From Chloroflexota bacterium (GTDB taxonomy: Bacteria > Chloroflexota > Anaerolineae > 4572-78), in the NCBI GenBank assembly GCA_024278015.1, contig JAJRUC010000336.1:1-5754 (forward strand): a stretch of DNA of 5,754 nucleotides, in the 5' to 3' direction. Shown here in pieces: positions 1-4,601 of this stretch. The notes below the pieces were generated by a model. That model was not told where the DNA came from, made no database searches, and was given only the letters and a program-made list of their open reading frames with translations. The position numbers and the translations under genes were made by a program. Position 1 is the first letter of the stretch. Each line of letters opens with the position of its first letter.

Positions 1-512
1 GAAATCTCGGCGTGCGGGTCAACGGGGATGCGCAAAGGAATATTCCGCACCGTCCGCAGGTTAGCCGTCACATTCTCACCGACGATGCCGTTGCCGCGCG
101 TCGCGCCCTGCACAAACACCCCATTTTCATACGTCAGCGCCACCGCCAGCCCGTCGATTTTCGGTTCCACCACAAATTCCACCTCGGCGATGGTCGTCCC
201 TTCCGGCAAAAGTTTTTCGATGCGCTTGAGCCAGTCGCGCATATCATCATCATCGAAGGCATTTGCCAAACTGGTCATCGGCACGGGATGGGTCACTTTT
301 TCAAATTCCGAAAGGGGTTCCGCCCCGACGCGCCGGGTGGGCGAATCGGGGGTGATGAGGTCGGGATGTTCCGCTTCCAGCCGTTTCAGCTCGGCGAAAA
401 GCCGGTCATACTCATAATCGCTGATGACGGGGTCGTCCAGCGTGTGATAGCGGTACAAATGATAGTTGATTTCTTTCTGCAACTGTTCGATGCGGGATTG
501 AATATCGTCCAT
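1..512 (-). CDS. ligA: NAD+-dependent DNA ligase LigA, N-terminal part (truncated by window edge)
   Basis: Seals nicks in DNA during replication and repair, using NAD+ as the adenylate donor. About 170 residues are visible of a protein that is usually near 670. Domain Ia is clear: Y22, H23, D32, Y35 and D36, which in E. coli LigA contact NMN, fall at the same numbers here. The adenylation domain begins with the nucleophile motif EPKIDG, with K118 as the AMP-accepting lysine, followed by ATRGNG (R139) and ENVTANLRTV. The usual TRGDG reads TRGNG here. The start is the ATG whose A is at 512. It has GGAG at 520-523 on the minus strand, 7 nt upstream. The OB-fold, zinc finger, HhH and BRCT domains would lie beyond position 1. 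The gene diverges from the oxidoreductase operon. Family assignment is very secure. Confidence 0.96.
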   Translation of the reverse strand, partial: MDDIQSRIEQLQKEINYHLYRYHTLDDPVISDYEYDRLFAELKRLEAEHPDLITPDSPTRRVGAEPLSEFEKVTHPVPMTSLANAFDDDDMRDWLKRIEKLLPEGTTIAEVEFVVEPKIDGLAVALTYENGVFVQGATRGNGIVGENVTANLRTVRNIPLRIPVDPHAEI

Positions 513-529
513 TGCCACACTCCAGCGGG

Positions 530-587
530 TGATGCGTGATGGGTGAAACATGATGCGTAAATAATTCTATCACGTTTCACGTTTCAC
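530..587. repeat. Short degenerate repeats, TGATGCGT and GTGAAAC/GTTTCAC
   Basis: TGATGCGT occurs at 530-537 and 551-558. GTGAAAC lies at 543-549, and its inverse GTTTCAC occurs twice in tandem at 574-580 and 581-587. Together they form a small nest of direct and inverted repeats in the ligA upstream region. They look like simple spacer repeats rather than a mobile element, and they overlap the ligA promoter candidate and 5' leader, where a hairpin between GTGAAAC and GTTTCAC is possible. Confidence 0.5.
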
Positions 588-591
588 GCAA
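564..591 (-). promoter_or_regulatory. Candidate promoter for ligA
   Basis: Reading the minus strand, TTGCGT at 591-586 and TAGAAT at 569-564 are separated by 16 nt. The -10 matches 5 of 6 consensus positions and the -35 only 3 of 6. Transcription would start about 45 nt upstream of the ligA ATG. The spacer is made of GTGAAAC repeats, so the match could be partly accidental. Confidence 0.4.
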
Positions 592-637
592 CAGTTGAAC
601 GCCGATGAAATGGCTCACGCCCGCATCTGCGCCGCCG

Positions 638-667
638 TTCACCGCCATTCGCTCGTTACGATATAAT
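638..667 (+). promoter_or_regulatory. Candidate upstream promoter for the oxidoreductase operon
   Basis: A perfect -10 hexamer TATAAT lies at 662-667. An 18-nt spacer separates it from a fair -35, TTCACC at 638-643 (4 of 6). Initiation would fall near 674, giving a leader of about 85 nt to the ATG at 759. Confidence 0.5.
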
Positions 668-712
668 AGCCCCGGTCGCAAAGACGGGCCAATGGCCGGT
701 CCCTACCCGCTG

Positions 713-721
713 TGGTATACT
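713..721 (+). promoter_or_regulatory. Candidate extended -10 promoter for the oxidoreductase operon
   Basis: TGGTATACT is an extended -10 element (TGn followed by TATACT, 5 of 6). The -35 region at 693-698 (TGGCCG) is weak, as is common for extended -10 promoters. Initiation near 728 would leave a leader of about 30 nt before the ATG at 759, closer than the TATAAT candidate upstream. Confidence 0.45.
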
Positions 722-758
722 ATCACCGTCAATTTTGCAAATGGAACGGAGGGCATTA

Positions 759-1757
759 ATGCCGAAACAACTGACATGGGGCATTCTTTCGACGGCCCGC
801 ATCACCCGCCGCCTGATTCCGCCGCTGGCCGAAGCGAAGCGGTCTACCTTGAAAGCCGTCGCCGGCCGAAATTCGGATTCGGCGCGGAAATTTGCGGAAA
901 AATGGCGTATTCCGCGCGCTTACACCGGCTACGAAGCCCTGCTGGCCGACCCGGACATTGACGCAGTGTACATTCCGCTGCCGAACAGTCTGCACCGGGA
1001 CTGGGTTATCAAGGCCGCGCGGGCGGGCAAGCACATTCTATGCGAAAAACCGCTGGCCCTGACCGTAACCGAGGTTGATGAGATGACCCAGGCCGCGCAA
1101 GCAAACGGCGTGGTGTTGCTGGAAGCCTTTATGTATCGTATGCACCCGCAACTGGTTGCGCTCAGGCAACACGTCGCCGCCGGTCTCATCGGCGCGGTGC
1201 AGATGGTGAAGGCCGGCTTTTCCTTCACCCTGACCGACGACAGCAACATCCGGTTGCAAAAATCGCTGGGCGGCGGCAGCTTGTGGGATGTGGGCTGCTA
1301 CCCCGTCAGTTTTGCCCAGGCCATTGCCGGCGCCGACCCCGTCGAGGTTTTCGGCCGGCAGCGACTTAATCAAAACGGGGTTGAAACAGGCTTTGCCGGG
1401 CAAATGCGCTACGCCGGCGGCATCATCGCCCAAATAGACAGCGGCTTCGACATGCCGTTTCGGGCAGAGGCGGAAATTATCGGGGCCACGGGCGTTTTGC
1501 GCCTGCCCAATCCGTGGATTCCCGATGTGGAAAACCGGGGCAGCGGCATTATCCACCTTGCCGCCGACGATACCGAAACGGTGATACCCACGCCCTCCAA
1601 AGACCCCTACCTGTGCGAAATTGAGGCGCTGGAGGCCGCCGCGCTCGACGGCCGGCCCGCGCCGTACACGTTGCCGGAAACGCGGGGCAATATTGCCACC
1701 ATCAACGCCTTGTACCGCTCGGCAAACAGCGGGCGCGTTGTGTTACTCAATCAATAG
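759..1757 (+). CDS. Gfo/Idh/MocA-family NAD(P)-dependent oxidoreductase
   Basis: A cytoplasmic dehydrogenase of about 332 residues, the usual family length. Members oxidise or reduce hydroxyl/keto groups of sugars, inositols, dihydrodiols or sugar nucleotides. The N-terminal Rossmann fold (1-120) opens with WGILSTARI. The second strand ends AVAGRN, with R37 where NAD-specific enzymes often have an acid, which suggests NADP(H). The signature EKP is at 96-98, with K97 the expected catalytic lysine. The C-terminal alpha/beta domain carries EAFMYRMHP (122-130) and GGGSLWDVGCYPV (171-183), giving the D177-x3-Y181 pair of the active site. I chose ATG at 759 because GGAGGG at 748-753 sits 5 nt upstream; an in-frame TTG at 735 and ATG at 741 lie before or on that site. 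It resembles dihydrodiol/xylose dehydrogenase-like members, but the substrate cannot be assigned. It is the first gene of a two-gene operon. Confidence 0.93.
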   Translation: MPKQLTWGILSTARITRRLIPPLAEAKRSTLKAVAGRNSDSARKFAEKWRIPRAYTGYEALLADPDIDAVYIPLPNSLHRDWVIKAARAGKHILCEKPLALTVTEVDEMTQAAQANGVVLLEAFMYRMHPQLVALRQHVAAGLIGAVQMVKAGFSFTLTDDSNIRLQKSLGGGSLWDVGCYPVSFAQAIAGADPVEVFGRQRLNQNGVETGFAGQMRYAGGIIAQIDSGFDMPFRAEAEIIGATGVLRLPNPWIPDVENRGSGIIHLAADDTETVIPTPSKDPYLCEIEALEAAALDGRPAPYTLPETRGNIATINALYRSANSGRVVLLNQ

Positions 1758-1773
1758 CAAAGGACAGAACAAA

Positions 1774-2664
1774 ATGACTGACAAACCCGGATTTATTGGA
1801 CTGGGCATTATGGGGCTGGGGATGGCCCGCAACCTGCTGAAGGCGGGTTTCGAGGTGCGCGTCTGGAATCGCACCGCAAGCAAGATGGACATTCTGGCCG
1901 TCGAAGGGGCAGCGACGGCAACCGGCCCCGCCGATTTGGCCGCGCAGTGCGACCTGATTTTTGTGTGCGTCAGCGATACGCCGGACGTGCAGGCCGTGCT
2001 GCTGGGCGAAAACGGCGTGATTCACGGCGCGAAAGCGGGTTCGCTGGTGGTGGACCACAGCACCATCAGCCCCAATGCCACCAAAACGATAGCCGCCGCC
2101 TTGAATGAGCGAGGCGTGCAAATGCTCGATGCGCCCATCAGCGGGGGCAGTGAAGGGGCGGCCAACGGCACGTTGAGCATTATGATTGGCGGCGAGGCAG
2201 CGCAAGTGGAACGGGCCATGCCCTATTTGCAAACGATGGGCAAGACCATCACCCATGTGGGGCCGCAGGGCGCAGGGCAGATGGTCAAATTGGTGAACCA
2301 GATTTTGGTGGTGGGCAACGCCCTGGCTATGAGCGAAGCGCTGGTTTTTGCCCAGGCGGGCGGCCTTGATTTGGAAAAAACCTTCAACGCCGTGGCGGGC
2401 GGCGCCGCCGGAAGCTGGATGTTCAGCAATCGCGCCCCGCAAATCCTGAACCGCGATTGGCGGCCCGGCTTCACCATCGACTTGCAGCAGAAAGACCTGC
2501 GGCTGGTGAAAGAAACCGCCGATTCGCTGGCTGCGCCCATCTTTGCCACCAACATCGTCTTTGATATGTACCGCACCTTGCAAGCGCAAGGGCTGGGCGC
2601 GGAAGGCAATCACGCCCTCATCAAAGCTCTGGAACGGCTGGCTAACGTAACCGTGGCCGGTTAA
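1774..2664 (+). CDS. NAD(P)-dependent beta-hydroxyacid dehydrogenase (HIBADH/GarR/GLYR family)
   Basis: A cytoplasmic enzyme of 296 residues, typical for the family that interconverts beta-hydroxyacids and semialdehydes (3-hydroxyisobutyrate, tartronate or succinate semialdehyde). The dinucleotide motif FIGLGIMG is at 7-14. The second strand ends WNRT (31-34), the pattern of NADPH-preferring GLYR-type members rather than the acid of NAD-specific ones. DHSTISP (94-100) and DAPISGG (119-125) bind substrate. GQMVKLVNQ (168-176) supplies catalytic K172 and N175. GSWMFSNRAP (213-222) and QKDLRL (239-244) complete the C-terminal helical domain. ATG at 1774 is preceded by AAGGA at 1760-1764, and the gap from the upstream stop is only 16 nt, so co-transcription is likely. 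A longer reading frame back to 1621 overlaps the upstream gene and is not used. The exact substrate is not determinable. Confidence 0.93.
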   Translation: MTDKPGFIGLGIMGLGMARNLLKAGFEVRVWNRTASKMDILAVEGAATATGPADLAAQCDLIFVCVSDTPDVQAVLLGENGVIHGAKAGSLVVDHSTISPNATKTIAAALNERGVQMLDAPISGGSEGAANGTLSIMIGGEAAQVERAMPYLQTMGKTITHVGPQGAGQMVKLVNQILVVGNALAMSEALVFAQAGGLDLEKTFNAVAGGAAGSWMFSNRAPQILNRDWRPGFTIDLQQKDLRLVKETADSLAAPIFATNIVFDMYRTLQAQGLGAEGNHALIKALERLANVTVAG

Positions 2665-2671
2665 TCCGGCC
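2655..2671 (+). terminator. GC hairpin spanning the operon stop codon, possible weak terminator
   Basis: GGCCGG at 2655-2660 and CCGGCC at 2666-2671 form a perfect 6-bp stem with the TAA stop codon in a 5-nt loop. No T-run follows, so it is not a classical intrinsic terminator. It may protect the mRNA 3' end or aid pausing. Confidence 0.3.
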
Positions 2672-2699
2672 GTTATCAATTGGCGTATTTCAATTATAT

Positions 2700-2728
2700 T
2701 TGCCGATAAACGGCAAGTGTGCTATATT
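2700..2728 (+). promoter_or_regulatory. Promoter of tRNA-Lys
   Basis: TTGCCG at 2700-2705 (4 of 6) and TATATT at 2723-2728 (5 of 6) are separated by exactly 17 nt. The predicted start is about 2735, just ahead of the mature tRNA 5' end at 2739, so the 5' leader would be only a few nucleotides. The -35 hexamer is one arm of a perfect hairpin (2700-2705 with CGGCAA at 2711-2716). Confidence 0.65.
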
Positions 2729-2738
2729 TTTTATGAGC

Positions 2739-2811
2739 GGGCCACTAGCTCAACTGGCAGAGCAATTGACTCTTAATCAATCGGTTCAGGGTTCGAGTCC
2801 CTGGTGGCTCA
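2739..2811 (+). tRNA. tRNA-Lys (anticodon CUU)
   Basis: A 73-nt cloverleaf folds cleanly. The acceptor stem GGGCCAC pairs with GTGGCTC (one G-U at 2:71), with discriminator A73. The D arm is GCTC/GAGC with GG in the loop. The anticodon stem ATTGA/TCAAT encloses loop CTCTTAA, with CTT at 2772-2774. The variable loop is 5 nt, and the T arm is CAGGG/CCCTG with loop TTCGAGT. Anticodon CUU reads AAG (Lys). A37 fits t6A modification next to U36, and A15-U48 gives the Levitt pair. The CCA end is not encoded (ACT follows), so CCA-adding enzyme is needed. It sits between its own promoter and an intrinsic terminator. Confidence 0.97.
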
Positions 2812-2846
2812 CTGCCCGAGTTCCACTTTTGTCCCCCACACCCAAC

Positions 2847-2878
2847 AAACGACCCAATAGCGGGTCGTTTTGTGTTTT
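2847..2878 (+). terminator. Rho-independent terminator of the tRNA-Lys unit
   Basis: AAACGACCC at 2847-2855 pairs perfectly with GGGTCGTTT at 2862-2870, a 9-bp stem with a 6-nt loop. The T-rich tail TGTGTTTT follows. It lies 35 nt after the tRNA 3' end and should end the tRNA transcript before the next operon. Confidence 0.88.
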
Positions 2879-2894
2879 AATGCAACTCGCTCTT

Positions 2895-2934
2895 TTCCGC
2901 TTTGGGGGGCAGCGGAAGGCGACAAAAAATCGCC
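2895..2934. other. Two adjacent hairpins between the tRNA and the SHOCT operon
   Basis: TTCCGCT at 2895-2901 pairs with AGCGGAA at 2911-2917 (7 bp, 9-nt loop). Immediately after, GGCGA at 2918-2922 pairs with TCGCC at 2930-2934 (5 bp, 7-nt A-rich loop). Neither is followed by a T-run on either strand. They may be structural read-through barriers or a small unannotated structured RNA. Function unknown. Confidence 0.35.
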
Positions 2935-2957
2935 AATGCCGGTGAAGATGCGCATTT

Positions 2958-2996
2958 CTTTACAGAATCTTCACAAAACTGCAATCATTCTGTTAA
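2958..2996 (+). promoter_or_regulatory. 11-bp-phased direct repeats, possible OmpR/PhoB-family operator
   Basis: CTTTACA at 2958-2964 and CTTCACA at 2969-2975 are 7-mers spaced 11 nt start to start. That matches the 7+4 layout of Pho boxes (CTGTCAT half-sites) and similar winged-helix response-regulator sites. A weaker unit, TGCAATC at 2980, keeps the phase, and CTGTTAA at 2990-2996 is one base off. The array ends 10 nt before the -10 box at 3007, where a -35 should be, as in activator-dependent promoters. This is inferred from pattern only. Confidence 0.4.
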
Positions 2997-3006
2997 ACTT
3001 GTGCGC

Positions 3007-3012
3007 TATACT
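3007..3012 (+). promoter_or_regulatory. -10 box for the SHOCT-DUF302-rhodanese-methyltransferase operon
   Basis: TATACT (5 of 6). At 16-18 nt spacing there is only ATCATT-like sequence, so the -35 is poor and an activator bound at the repeats just upstream is likely. Transcription would begin near 3019, with a leader of about 60 nt. GTGCGC at 3001-3006 and its inverse GCGCAC at 3035-3040 bracket the -10 and start. Confidence 0.5.
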
Positions 3013-3078
3013 ATCTGCATAACGATACACAAACGCGCACCCATTGCGTAAATAAATCAGAAAACCGGAGGTAAAAAA

Positions 3079-3369
3079 ATGATGGGTGGTGGAATGATGG
3101 GCGGTTTTGGTTCAGGATTTGGGACCGGCGGCTTCGGGCTGCTGGGTGGAATTATCAGCCTGGTATTCAATATTGCTGTTTTGATAGGCATTGTGCTGCT
3201 GGTAGTTTGGGCTGTCCGGCAGTTTAGCGGACGCGGCGATACACCCCGTGGGTTCAACGCCGGACAGTCTGCACCGTTGCTGTCGGCGCGGGAGGTTTTG
3301 TCTACCCGGTACGCCAAAGGCGAAATCAGCCGCGAAGAATACCAGACCATATTGCAGGATATTTCGTGA
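3079..3369 (+). CDS. Small membrane protein with C-terminal SHOCT domain (first copy)
   Basis: A 96-residue protein in three parts. The N-terminus (1-20) is Gly/Met-rich, with paired Met and many GG/GF steps. One hydrophobic helix spans about 21-46 (LLGGIISLVF through LLVVWAV) and is followed by R47, favouring a cytoplasmic C-terminus. After a flexible linker comes a SHOCT (short C-terminal) domain at about 66-95, with SAREVLSTRYAKGEISREEY the diagnostic core. SHOCT is a short helical module found at the ends of diverse proteins, often thought to mediate oligomerisation; no enzymatic role is known. GGAGGT at 3067-3072 lies 6 nt before ATG 3079; the next codon is also ATG. It is the first gene of the operon and paralogous to the next one. 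Specific function unknown. Confidence 0.88.
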   Translation: MMGGGMMGGFGSGFGTGGFGLLGGIISLVFNIAVLIGIVLLVVWAVRQFSGRGDTPRGFNAGQSAPLLSAREVLSTRYAKGEISREEYQTILQDIS

Positions 3370-3377
3370 GGTGACGT

Positions 3378-3617
3378 ATGATGGGCTTTGGGTTTGGCAT
3401 GGGGTTATGGGGAATTTTGGTGATGGTGCTGTTTTGGGGCGGGCTGATTGCGCTGGCCGTATGGCTGGTGGGGCTAATGTTTCCATCATCCACCCGCCAA
3501 AACCAAAACCCCAACGCGCCGCAATCGGCGCATGAAATCCTGAAAATCCGCTATGCGCGCGGAGAAATTACCGAGACAGAGTACAAACAAATGAAAGAAA
3601 CATTATCACAATTCTAA
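3378..3617 (+). CDS. Small membrane protein with C-terminal SHOCT domain (second copy)
   Basis: A 79-residue protein with the same plan as its upstream neighbour. A short Met/Gly/Phe N-terminus (1-9) precedes one strongly hydrophobic helix at about 10-35 with three Trp. A polar Asn/Gln-rich linker (37-49) leads to a SHOCT domain at about 49-76 (SAHEILKIRYARGEITETEY). Over a 20-residue SHOCT core it matches the first copy at 12 positions (SA, E, L, RYA, GEI, EY), so the pair probably arose by tandem duplication or recruitment of paralogues. The gene starts 8 nt after the preceding stop, and its SD (GAGG, 3368-3371) overlaps that stop codon, implying translational coupling. The two proteins may form a heteromeric membrane assembly; this is inference. 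Function unknown. Confidence 0.88.
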   Translation: MMGFGFGMGLWGILVMVLFWGGLIALAVWLVGLMFPSSTRQNQNPNAPQSAHEILKIRYARGEITETEYKQMKETLSQF

Positions 3618-3641
3618 ATAATTTTAAAACAGGAGAACGAT

Positions 3642-4043
3642 ATGAGTGAGTCATACGGGTTGCACACAACCCTCAACGCGCCGTTTGACGCGGCTTTGGA
3701 ACAAACCGTCGCTGCGCTGAAAGAAGAAGGCTTCGGTATTTTAACGGAAATTGATGTAAAAAATACCCTCAAACAAAAGCTGGATGTGGACTTTCAGCGG
3801 TACACCATTTTGGGCGCGTGCAATCCGCCGCTGGCCTACCAGGCGCTCCAGGCAGATCTGGATATTGGTTTGCTGTTGCCCTGCAATGTAATTGTGCATG
3901 AAACCGGCGCGAATGAAACCGCCGTGTCGATTGTTGACCCGCTGATAATGCTCGGCGTTGCCGGTAGCGACGGGCTGCAAGCAATTGCCGCCGAAGCAAA
4001 AACACGTCTTGACCGCGTATTGAACGCATTAAAAAACAACTAA
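3642..4043 (+). CDS. DUF302 family protein
   Basis: A 133-residue soluble protein with the full DUF302 core. GFGILTEIDVKNTLKQKL (30-47) is followed by YTILGACNPPLAYQAL (54-69) and the second motif DIGLLLPCNVIV (74-85). Cys60 and Cys81 are in the two conserved motifs (GACNP and LLPCNV). No signal peptide is visible, so a cytoplasmic location is expected. The biochemical function of the family is not established; a role in redox, sulfur or metal handling is often suspected because of genomic neighbours and the conserved cysteines. AGGAG at 3631-3635 is 6 nt before ATG 3642, and the gap to the upstream stop is 24 nt, consistent with one operon. It precedes a terminator-like hairpin, so it may be expressed at a different level from the downstream rhodanese. 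Confidence 0.92.
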   Translation: MSESYGLHTTLNAPFDAALEQTVAALKEEGFGILTEIDVKNTLKQKLDVDFQRYTILGACNPPLAYQALQADLDIGLLLPCNVIVHETGANETAVSIVDPLIMLGVAGSDGLQAIAAEAKTRLDRVLNALKNN

Positions 4044-4056
4044 TTCCAAAAATAAC

Positions 4057-4115
4057 GGTCAGTGGCCGGCCTTCAGCCGTAAAAAGCTGATGGCTGAAAG
4101 CTGACTACCTTTTTT
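4057..4115 (+). terminator. Terminator-like hairpin or attenuator between DUF302 and rhodanese
   Basis: An outer stem GTCAG (4058-4062) with CTGAC (4101-4105) encloses an inner 7-bp stem, TTCAGCC (4072-4078) with GGCTGAA (4092-4098), with a 13-nt loop and an internal loop of 9 and 2 nt. A T-run of six (4110-4115) follows and runs straight into the rhodanese SD. Partial termination here would split the operon into an upstream membrane/DUF302 segment and a downstream rhodanese-methyltransferase segment. The internal loop makes it weaker than the tRNA terminator. Confidence 0.45.
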
Positions 4116-4132
4116 AAAGGAGATAATTTTTT

Positions 4133-4600
4133 ATGAACCGCACAAAATTTATAGCTCTGACAACCTTGTTGGCAATTATCGCTCTGGTGAGCGTGGCCTG
4201 CGCCGGGGGCGCGCCTGACAAGGCCGCCATCCCCAAAACGGACGGGCCGGCGACAGATTTGTTCAGCCTGCCAAAAAACGGGGCCGGCTACCGCAACGCC
4301 TCGGCAGAACAAGTGGCCTCTGCCCTGGGGAACAAGGATTTTACGTTGGTGAATGTGCATATTCCCTACGCCGGAGAACTGCCGGACACGGACGCGCTCA
4401 TCCCCTTTAATGAAATTGAGGCCAATCCTGGTCAGCTTCCTGACGATAAAAACGCGCCGATTGTGGTATATTGCCGCAGCGGCAGTATGAGCGCCGCCGC
4501 CTCAAAAACGCTGGTCGGACTGGGGTACACCAATATAGTGGACCTTAACGGCGGCATGATTGCCTGGCAGCAAGCGGGCGGCCGGTTGATAGACCGTTAA
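4133..4600 (+). CDS. Lipoprotein with single rhodanese (sulfurtransferase) domain
   Basis: A 155-residue exported protein. Residues 1-22 form a signal (basic N-terminus NRTK, then a hydrophobic stretch) ending in a lipobox-like VSVAC, with C23 the expected lipidated cysteine. The -3 position is Ser rather than Leu/Val/Ile, so the lipobox is imperfect. A linker leads to a rhodanese domain at about 53-152, with the active-site loop CRSGSMS (C114 as persulfide carrier) and the closing motif GGMIAW (140-145). The usual N-terminal rhodanese signature (DxR and GHIPGA) is replaced by VNVHIPYAGELP (73-84). The expected role is sulfane-sulfur transfer on the outer membrane face. SD AAGGAG at 4117-4122 is placed 10 nt before ATG 4133, just after a T-run. 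The methyltransferase gene begins 1 nt after its stop. Confidence 0.9.
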   Translation: MNRTKFIALTTLLAIIALVSVACAGGAPDKAAIPKTDGPATDLFSLPKNGAGYRNASAEQVASALGNKDFTLVNVHIPYAGELPDTDALIPFNEIEANPGQLPDDKNAPIVVYCRSGSMSAAASKTLVGLGYTNIVDLNGGMIAWQQAGGRLIDR

Positions 4601-4601
4601 A

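Noticed and set aside
12..539. 175-residue plus-strand reading frame
   Set aside because: It is antisense to ligA, whose N-terminal motifs are unmistakable on the minus strand.
735..758. Earlier starts (TTG 735, ATG 741) for the Gfo/Idh/MocA gene
   Set aside because: The strong SD GGAGGG at 748-753 would lie inside the coding sequence, and family proteins begin close to the WGIL motif.
1038..1556. 172-residue minus-strand reading frame
   Set aside because: Antisense shadow of the Gfo/Idh/MocA gene, with no SD and no family features.
1621..1773. N-terminal extension of the beta-hydroxyacid dehydrogenase
   Set aside because: It overlaps the upstream gene in another frame and precedes the good SD at 1760-1764; the Rossmann motif begins normally from the ATG at 1774.
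1747..2679. 310-residue minus-strand reading frame
   Set aside because: It lies opposite the beta-hydroxyacid dehydrogenase and has a His/Gln-rich composition with no recognisable domain; a codon-bias shadow.
2700..2945. 81-residue reading frame across the tRNA region
   Set aside because: It reads through a perfect tRNA-Lys cloverleaf and its terminator.
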